From NCBI GenBank assembly GCA_033816765.1, contig CM066291.1, positions 4,526,001 through 4,590,000 on the forward strand: a DNA stretch of 64,000 bases, in the 5' to 3' direction. The stretch comes from Nothopassalora personata (taxonomy: Eukaryota > Ascomycota > Dothideomycetes > Mycosphaerellales > Mycosphaerellaceae). Shown here in pieces: positions 29,709 to 40,378 of the stretch. Numbering within the stretch: the stretch's first letter is position 1; the number at the start of each line of letters is the position of its first letter. The notes beneath the pieces were generated by a model. The model did no database searches. It was not told the origin of the DNA and saw only the letters and a list, made by a program, of their open reading frames with translations. The position numbers and the translations under genes were made by a program.

Positions 29709-31487
29709 GTAGAAAACAAGACGCATGCGGAACGCGTGTTTCATGCATACCTGGAAGCTGTGCCAGAATTATTACAGTGTGATCCCGCCGGATTGGAAGG
29801 CGTCCAGGCTGAGGCGGCTGCTCACCTGCGTGGCTCACCAGGTGTAGAGCATGCAATGCCGGCAGCCGCTGAAACAGCTGCACCTGCACCTGCACCTGCA
29901 TTCGCACCTGCTCCCGCACCTGCATCAGAGCGACGTGGCATACGCGGACTCTTCGGGAAGCGGGCACCTGCACCTGCACCTGCACATGGCTCTCATAATA
30001 ATAATAATAATAATGCACTGGATATAGCAGGCACGTCCAACGACAGCCACGCGCCTGCCGTTGCAGCACACTCCGAACACGGCAACGACAGGGGTAGTTC
30101 TAAACTGCAGACCTCCACCACTCGGGCAACGGCGCATCGACGCGACAGCAGCATTCTCGGGAGGAGTGTTTCCTTGCGGAGTCATCGGACGAATCCGAGC
30201 ATTGGGAGCAGCTTCACCAGCCTGAGCCCGAGGCAAGAGAGGCACACGCCAACACTGGCGCTGGCGCGGCAGGTCAGCAGTAAAGGCGACAAGGACAAGG
30301 ACACCGCGCCCGCGCCCGCGCCCGCGCTCACGAGGAAGATCTCGCTCACCGCCAAAGGCCTGTCGCACAAGTTCAAAAGCACCGAGGCATTGCCCACCCT
30401 CAACGCCCCCGCCCTCGCCCACATCAACCTCGACGCTGCTGGCGCCTCCATGTTGGTGGGCTCAGCGCCAGGCCATGCGCCGCCCAGCATGAACAGGAAA
30501 CTGTCTGCTGCACCCGCCGATCGACCTGGCGTAGGTCTACATGCACCGAGCAGCTTCTCCCGCGACATCTCCTCTTCGCACAGCAACCATCCCAACGGCG
30601 CGCCGCTGTCCCATGCACCCACCGCGTCGACAACGAGCGGAGGTGGAGGTCCTCTCAATTCGAACACCATCTACACCCAGATTCAAGAGACCTCGGCCAA
30701 ACGCATGGCCACCATCGACTACATGCGCCGCCTGCACGACGGCGACATCTTCTACTTCAGCACACTACACTACGCCCCCGCCGCCCTCTCCGCCATGCCA
30801 TCCCTCCACCCGCACAAACTCGGCCGCCGGGCAACGAACTACTTCATCCTCGGCTACAGCCTGCCCGCTCTGCTGGACATGAACTGCTCCAATCCGTTGG
30901 AATACCTCAAAGCCCTGTCGGCCTTGCTCGTCGAATTCGAAACCTTCCAGAACCTCTCCGGCTTCGATTCCAGCGGGAACGTCACCCGTCCGACGGGACG
31001 CGTAGGAGCCATGTTGAAGAGCGGGATGGGACTCAATCGAGGCAAAGGCGGGAGGAGGAGCAGTACCGCAATCGATCCGGTGGGAAATCTGGACCCACGA
31101 CAAGCAGATCTTCTCGGCGTGCCCACGAGTGCAAGGAACGCCAGCGGCGACTCCGGATCACCACACGATCTCTCCTCCCCGATCAATCCCACCGGCCACG
31201 AATTCACCTACCTCCTCACACCGCACCTTCCCTTCGAGCCGGACTTTTCGACCACCTTGGGCACACTCTGCGATACGCTGATCGACACCTACGGCAAACT
31301 CCTCGACCTCGTCAACGGCCCTGATAGCTGTACACCGATGGTCGGGACCGAGTTCGCGAAAGCCGACAAAGCGATTCGAAAGATTCTCATCGCGAATGTT
31401 GTGAGGGAGTTCGAGGATACTACGAGAGCAGGCATCAAGGGAGAAATTGCAGGGCTGGGGAAGCTAGCGCTGGGAGGGCTCATGTAG
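29604..31487 (+). CDS. Conserved fungal protein of unknown function, disordered N-terminus
   Basis: Intronless, 627 aa from the first ATG of an ATGATGATG run. The N-terminal half is low-complexity: a Ser run encoded by a TCA repeat (29677-29707), Ala-Pro repeats encoded by GCACCT units, an Asn run encoded by AAT repeats, and Ser/Arg-rich text. The C-terminal half (from about residue 350) is folded and well recognisable: IYTQIQETSAKRMATIDYMRR, then FYFSTLHY, RRATNYFILGYSLPALLD, LEYLKALSALLVEFE, and FTYLLTPHLPFEPDF with DTYGKLLDLV near the end. I recall this arrangement as a conserved Pezizomycotina family without assigned function. No TM or signal peptide. Start choice among the three adjacent ATGs is arbitrary. 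Confidence 0.8.
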
Positions 31488-33119
31488 GATCTGGGTGCTA
31501 CGAAGCGCTTGCAGACTAGTCCGGGCAGACGGGACGGGATCGATGGAGGCGTCAGTGGAAGGACTACAACGTTGTTGTTCATGACGGCAGATGGGCTGGG
31601 ATATGGGTAAGGGTACGTTAACTTTGAGTGGTGGGTTTATGAGCTTTATGATACGACTGATACCCCTGTTGCACTGGTTGAGCGTTCTTAAGAGGTGGGA
31701 TCTCTACCGATATTAATTCTGGGACGGAGACGGGGGATGTGGATGTACGCTGAGATAAAGGGGAGGGTTGTGCCAGCGGTATGGTATGTAAGATGGTATT
31801 CGATGGTGTGTGATCTTTGGCCTTTTTTGGCCCCTCTCTACTCTTGTGAACGCGAGCTAAGCACACGACCAAAGCTCCTCCAAGGCCGTGGTCATGGCCT
31901 GAGCAAGAGCGCTCCCGCCCATGGTGGTAGATTCTGACACGACCAATGCGCAACGGGATCAGCTGCCCCCCAATAAAAATCTCTCGATGCTCGCTCTATT
32001 CTCAAAATGACGTTTGAAAAGACGATCTTGCAGAGCTCGGAGTACTAACTATATAGTACCCCTCAGTACCACTGCCACTGCCACTGCCACTCCACAGCGC
32101 ATACACCCCGTACACCAGGTAGGTCCGGACCGTGTATGTACGTCCGACGGACACCATCTCGGATCAGGAGATCTCTGAACAAACAGAACCTGTATCCTAT
32201 CCAGGCCATCCCTGACGGCTTCAATGTCTTTTTGGCGTGAGCTGAAGGTCCGCGGAGGGCTCATTCCTCGATCCGTCTGCTCTGCATTCCACTCGGTGGT
32301 GGAGGGAGCTGTGGGCTGTGTCTAGACGCGTTTGTGAAAGCCGAGATGGTCCCGCGTCCTGCGCTGACCTGGCTGTGCTGGAAGTGCTCGAGAGGTGCTG
32401 GGGTGGGGGGGGGGGGGGGGGGGTTGGCATCTGGGATTAGTGGAGGGGTGGCCCGGGTGGGGAGTATGTGATACGGCTTGATGGGTGTGTGGTTAGACCT
32501 TGGGGGGCGGGAGGTGTTGAAGGTTCAAGGAACTGCGATACTTGGTTCGGGACGGAGTTGATGTGAGGGTCTGAAGTTAGGGAGAGGGAGGGGGCTGCGA
32601 GGCGCGCGACGGGGAACTTGTTCAGGAGGGATGGGAGAATGAGGAGCGGCTTTGTCAGAATGGAAGTCGAAAGTCTTGCGGTTCTCTGTGACAGCCCTTT
32701 CCCTGGGAGCCTACCTCGGAGTTGTTCTGCGGCTTGCCTCGCTATGTCTCGACTACGTGGGGTGTGGCATGCCAGTCGTTTGTTGGAGAGCATGAAATCC
32801 TGCTTGGTCCATTGCTGCTGGCCCCCCTCTATGAGAACGCAATCCTTGAACACCTCCAAGTGATATCCTGGCGATCCCTATAAGTGGACTGAACTCATGT
32901 CTGCAGTCAAAAGCTATACGGTCGTTCTAGCTGATCGCGGAGTTTGGCAGACTCTGAACTGCACGCTGGCTCTGGTGTAGATCGAGATTTCCGGATCGTA
33001 CCATCTCAAGCTCCCATCGATCTCGCATACCTGAGATAGTTGCTTACCAGGCTCCTTGCGCTTTCCTGCTCAAGATGACTGCCCTGCCGCCTGGCAGCAG
33101 CTATCAAAGCCCCGAAGCC
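31488..33119. other. Gene-less 1.6 kb with a poly-G tract
   Basis: No supported gene. It contains CTGCCA repeats near 32069-32092 and a 19-base G run at 32405-32423. A 140-codon minus-strand frame (32437-32859) opens MEVFKDCVLIEGG but becomes Pro/Ser low-complexity and is not supported. Confidence 0.4.
32405..32423. repeat. Poly-G run, 19 bases
   Basis: Uninterrupted G19 (C19 on the minus strand). Confidence 0.95.
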
Positions 33120-33524
33120 TCATGCGGGAGTATGCGGAGGCTCCGTGCTCAGCAGTGCTCTATAGGCTTGGGTTAACCTGAAAGCCGTGTCGCGATATGC
33201 TGATCGCGCTGCTGACGAGTGCTGGTCGTTCTGGCGAGGCGTCCTGGCCGCTTGACTAGCGACTCGGATTGCTTCGTCGTCGTCGTCGGATTCTTCATCT
33301 TCTTCGTCACCCTCGGCCTCTTCGAGGGCGAGTGGCGCGCTGGCTCCTACGCTGGGTCGAATAATTTGACCAGAGCTCTCTACTCTCGGGTCTATAGGCC
33401 GTGGTGAAGTAGGTCCTATGCTTGTGTCGCGACTTGAGACTGAGCCGGAGTTCCCTATGTGGCGTTGCGCATTTCCCCCTATTGCGCCCCATACAGTATT
33501 GAATTGGCGCATGAGTATTGGCAT
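33120..33524 (-). CDS. Small acidic hypothetical protein
   Basis: 134 aa from ATG 33524. N-terminus MPILMRQFNTVWGAI, a central acidic run (EEAEGDEEDEESDDDDE) and a helical C-terminus (RDTAFRLTQAYRALL). The composition is protein-like and the frame is open for some 60 nt further upstream without an ATG, so an upstream exon is possible. No family recognised; could be a chance frame. Confidence 0.3.
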   Translation of the reverse strand: MPILMRQFNTVWGAIGGNAQRHIGNSGSVSSRDTSIGPTSPRPIDPRVESSGQIIRPSVGASAPLALEEAEGDEEDEESDDDDEAIRVASQAARTPRQNDQHSSAARSAYRDTAFRLTQAYRALLSTEPPHTPA

Positions 33525-33860
33525 GGACTGTGGATGAACCACAACAACAGGCTTGACTTTGACGTTATATTCGACAGTGTGGATTTAATTGATGGGTGAT
33601 GTATGTGTCTTGATTGTTGTTTCTATGGAGGTAGAAGAAAGGCAGCTATATATATCTAGTGCACGGGCACGGACCTATAACCCATTCACTTCGAGTGATT
33701 TTGCCCAAATCAATTCGAGATGTTGGATCAAGCCTGTCCGTACCTCCTACGCTCGTCGACCACCACGCGGATCGAATGGGCCCTGCATGGGCATCTCGTC
33801 ACGCTGCGGCCGCTCCTCCACTAGCAGTGGCGGCGGCTCGTTACCAGTGTAGATCACTGT
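33525..33860. other. Short gene-less stretch
   Basis: Between the small acidic frame and the zinc-finger relic. Nothing supported. Confidence 0.3.
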
Positions 33861-34437
33861 GTGGTCCAACTTGACAACGCCTGCGGCGCTCATTGTGCTG
33901 ACCACAGATCATTCATACGACACCGGCGGGAGGCACGCCTATTTAACAACCCTGAGCTGCTCCAGTGTCACATCTGCCCAGATCTCGAGACATTCAAGCA
34001 ACAGTCCGACTTGGCTCGACATATGCGCAACCAGCATGGGCAAGGGAAGACGGCCTGCAGTATCTGCGGTAAGAGGTCACGGCCAGACGCACACGCCACG
34101 CATTCGTACGAAGCACGGTATCGAGACCATCGATCTGCGCCAGGACAGCCTGGAAGGGATCGTAATCCAGGAGGGCCAGCTCGGTCAACGATACACATTC
34201 ACCTCGATGCAACCCGATCCCGTCAACACGCTGGAGAATCCACTCGAGCTGCCTCTCGAGAAGCGGTTCGCTTCAACGGCAGAACTCAAAAGATACAACC
34301 AATGCGGTCTCTATTCTGAGCAACTCGACAATTACCGCCCCGATCATATTCGCAAACCCATCAACGCGCACAGTGATGACTGCACTCCAAAGCATTGGTG
34401 CACCGAATGCGACGTATTACTTCCTGTTCCTAGATGA
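33861..34437 (+). pseudogene. C2H2 zinc-finger gene relic with a frameshift
   Basis: The first frame contains C2H2-type fingers: CGAHCADHRSFIRHRREA (last His lost), then CHICPDLETFKQQSDLARH followed by MRNQH, a complete finger, then CSICGKRSRPDAHATH. At this point, near 34100-34110, the last finger breaks: the IRTKHG that should complete it is in the next frame, which then stays open (DLRQDSLEGIVIQEG, FASTAELKRY, CTECD) to 34437. A two-base loss or one-base gain explains it. No ATG is seen upstream before a TAG near 33819. Inference: a former DNA-binding or fungal zinc-finger protein; a sequencing or assembly error is the alternative. Confidence 0.5.
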
Positions 34438-34696
34438 ACTCAACTTCCACCTTGCATCTGCACACACGGCGACTGCGGATACTCTTTCGGTCATCACGAA
34501 TGCAGAGGGCTCTTGACAGCAGACAACGAACCGGCACGTCGAGACCAGAAGCGACAGAGGATTCTTCACTGTTCTTAGCGGACTCGTCGGCTGCGCTGTT
34601 GTTGTTGGCCTGGACCCCGTTCTGGATGTAGGCTTGGCCTTCGGAGTTGTTGTTTTGACCGTAGAGATCGTCTGTTGTGTGGTCTTCGTTTGACAT
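34430..34696 (-). CDS. Small Asn/Ser/Glu-rich hypothetical protein
   Basis: 88 aa from ATG 34696. The first ~55 residues (MSNEDHTTDDLYGQNNN...) look like a genuine disordered N-terminus, while the rest turns Arg/Cys-rich and may be intronic read-through. Possibly exon 1 of a gene whose remainder is lost under the zinc-finger relic. Low confidence. Confidence 0.25.
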   Translation of the reverse strand: MSNEDHTTDDLYGQNNNSEGQAYIQNGVQANNNSAADESAKNSEESSVASGLDVPVRCLLSRALCIRDDRKSIRSRRVCRCKVEVEFI

Positions 34697-35102
34697 GTTG
34701 AGGTGATGCTCTGAATGTCGAATTCAGTGACCGGAGTAATGGGAGATTCTTCCTCTGCTACTTATGGCTGTTGGCTGTTTGTGCGTGCTTGTGGGGGTTC
34801 AAAGACAGCATGCAGCATGTCTTTGACGCACTGGTCTGACGTCTCGGGTACAATTAGCATGATTACTGTGGCGATCGAAAGTTCTGGATGGCTAAACTTA
34901 AGCCCAGAATACAGGAGATGATCGCCACTCCACGGAGGCAGCTCGCTCTTCAGGAGGGCAGACGTGTGAGACGGACCGACGATACCCATTCACATGAGAC
35001 TTGAGATTCGCTTTTGATCTTCTGGCCTACATTCTCTCCGTCATCTGCATGTTCACTTCTTTCGTCAATCATCTTTACCATTATCCGTAGCCTCGTTCGC
35101 CC
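34697..35102. other. Gene-less 0.4 kb
   Basis: No supported feature between the Asn-rich frame and the Zn-cluster gene. Confidence 0.35.
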
Positions 35103-35417
35103 CTAAATGCCGTCTTCGTCTTCCATCTGCTCTGCATCGTGATCTCCGGATACATCCTTGGACTGCTCCCCAGCCTGATCTTCCGAACCCTCTCGTCGGC
35201 GGTCAGCTTTTCGCGCCGCAGACAGGGCAGCTGCACCCGATAACTTCCTCTTCTTCTTCGGAGGTCTGCCTCGAGGCTTAGGAGTGTAGGGCACGCAGTC
35301 GACGTCCTGTGTTCTATATCTCTCGCATTTCCCGTCGACGATGTTCTTGCAGGCTCTTTTGATGTCCTTGCAGGTAAGACAGTTTGATGCTGGAGGGGAA
35401 TCTTCTTCGCAGGACAT
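35103..35417 (-). CDS. Small Zn-cluster-like protein with AT-hook
   Basis: 104 aa from ATG 35417; the frame is open 20 codons further upstream but only with non-ATG codons. CLTCKDIKRAC at about residues 13-23 is the first half of a Zn2Cys6 cluster (CxxCx6C), followed by GKCERYRTQDVDC, where the fifth of the six cysteines reads Tyr. Directly after it comes PKPRGRPPKKKRK, an AT-hook core (RGRP) that also looks like a nuclear localisation signal, then an Asp/Glu-rich tail. Zn2Cys6 proteins are fungal transcription factors that bind CGG half-sites; here the cluster may not hold two zincs. There is no middle-homology domain, so it would be a minimal DNA-binding protein. A TGC/TGT-to-TAC/TAT change fits RIP-type mutation. 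Confidence 0.55.
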   Translation of the reverse strand: MSCEEDSPPASNCLTCKDIKRACKNIVDGKCERYRTQDVDCVPYTPKPRGRPPKKKRKLSGAAALSAARKADRRREGSEDQAGEQSKDVSGDHDAEQMEDEDGI

Positions 35418-35953
35418 GGGTTCGGGAGAAGAGGTCCTTGGATGGATTTTGTCCAAGGAAGATCGACTTAAGGTCAAGTGACCTTTTTTATCTGATAGAA
35501 ATGCTGACCTACGTGTGATTTTCCGTGTCAGTGCAAGTGTTTAGAGAAGTCTGGTGCCAAATGTAATTGTATTTGCCAAAGAAGTCCGGTTTGGGTGGCT
35601 TACCACAGGCCGCGAATGCGTAGGATCGAGCATAATCGACAGTACAAACAGAGTAGTCTTCTTGATTCGTGACTGATCCGGAATACGTGTAGCATTGACC
35701 ACCTTTTGCCTGCTAAGCCGCTCTTTAATTCACACTCACCATAAGCCATCTCTTCACCGTACCACTGACTCAAAACCTATCCGACTCATTCCTCTTCTTC
35801 CGCCCTCTATCCATCCTCTCCTGCACTCTCCTCGTCTTCTCCCTCTCCCTCTCCCTTTCCCTTTTCGTCATCGATTTTCAACACCTCCATGCCATTCCGC
35901 ATCTTCACATTCAGACCCTCTGTTTTCACCTCGCTATCCTCTCTACAAAAACC
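35418..35953. other. Gene-less 0.5 kb, CT-rich
   Basis: Upstream of the Zn-cluster gene and downstream of the Ser-rich gene. A CTCCCT run lies at about 35835-35865. No gene. Confidence 0.4.
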
Positions 35954-36496
35954 TCAGTCATTAGCTTGACTCAGGTGCGAGTTATGGGAACTCGTACCAA
36001 TGCCAGTAGCACCTGCAGATCCCCGTGGTCGTGCCGAAGGCATGCCACAGTCCTCTGCGATATTCCGAGCGTGCCTCGTGCTAGCTGTAGTCGATGGTGT
36101 TCCCACGGTGGAAGGGCTAGCGAGACCTTCGCAGTATGCTGCATTTGGAGCACTGGACGGAGAGGCAAAGGTTTGAAACCCTGAAGGCGTGGCGTACTTG
36201 GAGCTGCTTTTCGCAGGCGAGGAAGTACCAGATTCGTCAGAGTCTGTTGGAGTGTCGTGGCTATCACTTCGTTCAGAGTTGAAGAACGCGGAATCTCTCG
36301 AGCTTTCAGTGGTCAACGGGGGCGTAGCAGGAGGGTCTGAGCTTGATTCGCTGTTACTGTGAGACTGTATCATACTTTGTTCAAGCGAAAGCTGCTGAGA
36401 CTGGACCGCTCCCCGTGTTGGCTGAGCATCTGTGGTGGCAGCGTTGAGACTCTGGGCAGTCGCATTCCGGTCTTCGATCTGATAGTTAGACACCAT
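35954..36496 (-). CDS. Ser/Thr-rich disordered hypothetical protein
   Basis: 180 aa from ATG 36496, strongly biased to Ser, Thr, Ala, Pro and Gln (SNSESSSDPPATPPL, SDESGTSSPAKSSSK), with no predicted fold. The same frame extends upstream to an ATG at 36585 (MAQATGDSGHRSEQS...) but is crossed by a TAA where a CAA would be expected, so either translation starts at 36496 or the gene is damaged. No family recognised. Confidence 0.4.
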   Translation of the reverse strand: MVSNYQIEDRNATAQSLNAATTDAQPTRGAVQSQQLSLEQSMIQSHSNSESSSDPPATPPLTTESSRDSAFFNSERSDSHDTPTDSDESGTSSPAKSSSKYATPSGFQTFASPSSAPNAAYCEGLASPSTVGTPSTTASTRHARNIAEDCGMPSARPRGSAGATGIGTSSHNSHLSQAND

Positions 36497-36986
36497 ATCA
36501 TCCTCGTCAAGACGATCATTGTGTCCACGTTACTGGCCAGATTGCTCAGAACGATGTCCAGAATCTCCAGTAGCTTGAGCCATGAAAAGGCATTAAAGGT
36601 GCTATGGCTCGTTTAGCAAAACCTCAAGTTGTGAAATGGAAGATATGGTGGATCATAGTCGGATAGTTTGAGACCTTGTGACAGCGTGGATGGTCAAAGG
36701 CGTAGCGAACTTCTGATCCCACATGTCGTTGTCTGTTTCATGCACAGCCAGCAAACCTGCAGATGCAGTGCAGAATCGCACGATTCCGTGACCGCATCGT
36801 CGTGAGCGTAACATTGTGGCAAGGATGAGGCCATGTCGGTAGAAAGTGTCATCATGCTGTGGTCGTTGGAAATGGGAGCCGATCGAGGCCACCATATCGC
36901 ATGGTGGCTTCTTCAAGTGTCCACATTCGGCCAAATTACATAACACACCTCTGCTACGAAGGCTATACAAGTCCCGCACACTACCC
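36497..36986. other. Gene-less 0.5 kb
   Basis: Holds the interrupted upstream extension of the Ser-rich frame (to 36585) and the 3' flank of the FAD protein gene. Nothing else. Confidence 0.4.
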
Positions 36987-38848
36987 CTACCTCGCCTCAT
37001 AAAAACTCTCCGTACTCCTTCCAGCCTCCAACTCATCCCTCCAAATCTTCCTATCAACCTTCGTCTGCACACCGGGACCCATGTAGGTACTTCCGTACTT
37101 ATTCCCCGTAGCCCACTGCGCTCCCTCACCCTCCTTGCTCTTCTTCGTCGCCTTGCGACTATACCAGCGTCCATATACCAGCAAGTAATAAAGCCTAAAA
37201 GCCAAGAACGAGAACCTGTCCCTCTCAAGATCATCGGGGTAGTCAGCACCAAGATCCACAGCAGCGCTGATACCAGAGATACAAGCGACTTCGTGAGCGT
37301 TGACCAAAGTCCAGGAAGCGGCGTAGCGAGTGTGTCGTTTGCCTTGGAGAAGCCACATCCAGGGTACGACGAAGAGGTAGTGCGTCCAGGAGTGGCAGAG
37401 TTGATGCCACCAGTCTTTGCGGATGATCTTCTTCTCGTCAATTTCGTCGATGGTCCAGATTTTGCTGTCGCGGTCTTTGTTTAGGAAGATTGTTTGGAAG
37501 ACGTGGTTCTCGAAGGGGACATCTGGTGGAAACTGGGCCTGATAGTTGGTGCAGTCGAAGCACATCTCGAGTTTGGAGAAATCCTCGGGGTACATGCGGA
37601 TGAGGTACATGGCCTTGAAGTTGTCTTTCGCCCAATTGGTGCGCTCGGACATGTCGACACCGTTGATGGAGGAGACGGCGAGCTTGTCAGTGTAGAAGTT
37701 CTCGTAGTGTTTCTTCATGTATTCGTGATCTTGGTGAGTGACGGTGATGTCGTTGGCGAACTTGGCAGATCCGAGCACACGGGACTCGACGCCGGTGATG
37801 GTCTCCTTGAGCAGGCGCTTGGCGGTGTCTGTGAGGACGCAGAGCACGATCTCGTCATACTCCTCAGTGGTTTCCTTAGCATCCGCGTCGGCCTTGGAGC
37901 CTTCAATATCGGGCTGCGCCCATGCCGAGTTCTTGTTGTGGTTGTCCTCGGCTGGAGTGCGACTAATGATCTTGACTGTAACTCCATTCTTGTCTCTCCG
38001 AGTAACCCGCGTGACCTCGGTAGACAATCGAATCTTCACACCGGCCTTAACCAGGTTCTTGCGCCAGGTCTCGTAGAAGTCGCTAAGGTTGGGAAACACA
38101 ATCATAGGGGGTTGATTTGAAGCAATGCTGTTCTTGTCTGGAGGGTACCACATTCCATATGTAGGACTCGTACACAAGCGATCCAGCATAATCGTTGGCA
38201 CCTCAGGCGCATAGTTTCCAGTGCCCAAGAAGAGAGCAACCATCGGCAAAGCAACGGTATTCGCAAACTCTGTGGAGAACCGGAACAGCTTAACCAGAAT
38301 CTTGATAGGCAGGAGCGCGAAGAAGAGCTCGAATGTGCGAACGATCTTCAGCATGTAGAAGAAGCGCTTGACCTCGCTCGCGTGCTTCTCCAGCAGCTTC
38401 GTGGGGTATACATTTGTCCAGAACGACTCATCTTTGCCAAAGGAAACCTGGAGCTTGACGGGATCCGCCCAGAAGCCGTTTCTCGCGAACATAGTCATGG
38501 TGTGGTGGAAGATGTATGAACCTCCTTGTACACCCTGGTTCAGCCATGATGCGCCCGTCTTTTGCTTGTCCAGAGGGATGGAGTATGCTTGGCCACCACA
38601 GTAGTTGACGGCCTCTACGACGGTGACATCGAATTTGTCGGGGTGGTTCGCGAGGTGGTGGGCGCAGGACATGCCTGTCATCGAGATTAGTATACCACTG
38701 ACACATCATCGTCTACCGACCACCTACCAGCTGCACCAGCACCCACAATCAACACCTTCTTCTTCTTCTGGCCCTCCATTTTCTTCGACATGTCGTATCT
38801 AGTCTGGGAGCCGTTGCTCTCATCAAGAAGTGGCCTCCCCTCTGGCAT
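36987..38848 (-). CDS. FAD/NAD(P)-binding flavoprotein, amine-oxidase-like
   Basis: Two exons: 38728-38848 and 36987-38674; intron 38675-38727 (53 nt, GTAGGT..GACAG with a CTAAT branch). The intron splits the dinucleotide-binding loop: splicing gives VLIVGAGAAGMSCAHHLA (GxGxxG at about residues 36-41), followed by an acidic residue at the end of strand 2 (VVEAVNYCGGQA). Product 602 aa. Further family text: SWLNQGVQGGSYIFHH, DRLCTSPTYGMWYPP, and WWHQLCHSWTHYLFV near the C-terminus with hydrophobic segments (LFFALLPIKILV) that could associate with membrane. I know it as a highly conserved Pezizomycotina family annotated flavin-containing amine oxidoreductase; the substrate is unknown. Start at MPEGRPLLDE fits the homologues I recall. 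Confidence 0.85.
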
Positions 38849-39280
38849 CTCAATACCCGTCGTCACTGCACGGATGAGCGCGTCGTAACGAAACAAAAAG
38901 AGAGGAAACAAAGGACAACGAACTGACGCCATGTTTCTTACCACACAGCACATACCAAGAGCTCTGACACGAACCTGACGCCCACATTGCAGGCGTGCAC
39001 TCACACACTGGTTGTGCTGTTCATCAACATCGTCATCAGGCGCTCAAAGTGAGATAAGGTTGCGTGCGGATCTGGGATCCATCTAGCCGCTTGCGGGAAT
39101 GTTTCTGTCGATCGATCGCGAGAGTGCTGTGCCAAGCATACCAGAGAACAAGATGTGTACAGATGTTATTGAATGTCTGGATATGTCCAAGGGTAGCCCA
39201 TCTGCTGTCCTATATGCTATGCACTCAAATAGTGTTCAACCACACGCGCATCTTCGGGAGGATCTGATCGACAGCTGTGC
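38849..39280. other. Gene-less 0.4 kb
   Basis: Promoter side of the FAD protein gene and 3' flank of the hydrolase. No supported feature. Confidence 0.4.
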
Positions 39281-40378
39281 TCATTCACGTCTCAACTTCT
39301 CACACCACTGAAGCAATTTGCGTCGCGACTCGCACGGCGGTAGTCTAAACGCATAGTCAAACGCCGAGTGCACATGTATCTCCCCATCAGCAAGAACGAG
39401 ATCTACATCCGTACCATTCTGCTCTGCTGGCTGCAACTGCCGATAAAAATCGACGACCCAGTCGCATAGGCACTCAGCGCTCCCGCACGTCAAAATGATG
39501 CACTCCACAGGCACCTGCGACCAAAACTTCGCACCAGCCAGGAGCGGTACTGCCCAGATCTGGCTCTCGTCCGGCTGCCAGAGACGCACAAACTCTTTCG
39601 CCCGGGGAATGGTCAGGAAATCGACTGCTTCATTCTCGCGAAAACTTTGCGTATCCGTTCGCGAGCCGGAGGTCCAAGGGGAGATGAGGAATGCGCCTTT
39701 GAATCGCGCGCCGCTGTTTTCAAAGTGTGTAATCCTTCTGATGTCGGGATGAGGTTGTATGATATGTGCAATCAAAGTGATTACGAGATGTCCTCCGGCC
39801 GAGTCACCGCCCATCACAATTTGTGAGGGACTCAAGCGCTTTTGTTCGAGAAGAAACTGAAGCGCACTTACAGCTTGCCTCAGCTGAGTTGGGTATTTCC
39901 CAGCCGGCGTGAGCGTGTACTCCAACACAAACATCGTCGAAGCTCCCAGAGCGATGGTGTAGTCGCGACAAGCTTGTAGATGACCGGTAGGCTGTATCAT
40001 GTTGTGATAGCCTCCGCCATGGAAATATAGCACTACCGGCGCATGCGCAGGTCCTTGGGCTACGCCAATCTCGTGCAGAGCGGCATCGGGGCCCTTATCA
40101 ACAGACAAGCAATGCCTAATATGTGCCCAATTCTCGCTAACGCATGTCTTTGCGATGACGCCGCGTGTATCAGGTATTGGGAGAACCACTCCACCAGTGT
40201 GCAGCAGATCTTTCCATTGCTTGAAGCATTGATAGAGGAAGGTTCTCTTTGTGGACCACTGATGTCTTCTGTAGGGGCCGGATTGAAAGAGGAATGCCCA
40301 TGTACCTCGAATCACTGGTCGCGAATCAGCTATGCAACACTTGCGATGGATTCTTCCAAGGTGCAGGCCTCTCACCAA
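39281..40378 (-). CDS. Alpha/beta hydrolase, HSL-type esterase/lipase (N-terminus uncertain)
   Basis: The frame encodes up to 365 residues. VVLYFHGGGYH is the HGGG oxyanion-hole motif of the hormone-sensitive-lipase family, VMGGDSAGGHL carries the nucleophile Ser (GDSAGG), and the C-terminal EIHVHSAFDYAF supplies a His; the acidic member is probably in CDWVVDF or nearby. It would cleave small acyl esters or lactones; substrate unknown, no signal peptide seen. There is no ATG in frame before YHNMIQ, which lies after the oxyanion hole, and an in-frame TGA sits at 40385-40387. So either a first exon is spliced on upstream of about 40378 or the 5' end has been lost. The stop codon and the catalytic core are intact. 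Confidence 0.65.
   Translation of the reverse strand: MVRGLHLGRIHRKCCIADSRPVIRGTWAFLFQSGPYRRHQWSTKRTFLYQCFKQWKDLLHTGGVVLPIPDTRGVIAKTCVSENWAHIRHCLSVDKGPDAALHEIGVAQGPAHAPVVLYFHGGGYHNMIQPTGHLQACRDYTIALGASTMFVLEYTLTPAGKYPTQLRQAVSALQFLLEQKRLSPSQIVMGGDSAGGHLVITLIAHIIQPHPDIRRITHFENSGARFKGAFLISPWTSGSRTDTQSFRENEAVDFLTIPRAKEFVRLWQPDESQIWAVPLLAGAKFWSQVPVECIILTCGSAECLCDWVVDFYRQLQPAEQNGTDVDLVLADGEIHVHSAFDYAFRLPPCESRRKLLQWCEKLRRE

Noticed and set aside
32437..32859. 140-codon minus-strand frame starting MEVFKDCVLIEGG
   Set aside because: After ~40 residues it becomes Pro/Ser low-complexity next to a poly-G tract; no family resemblance.
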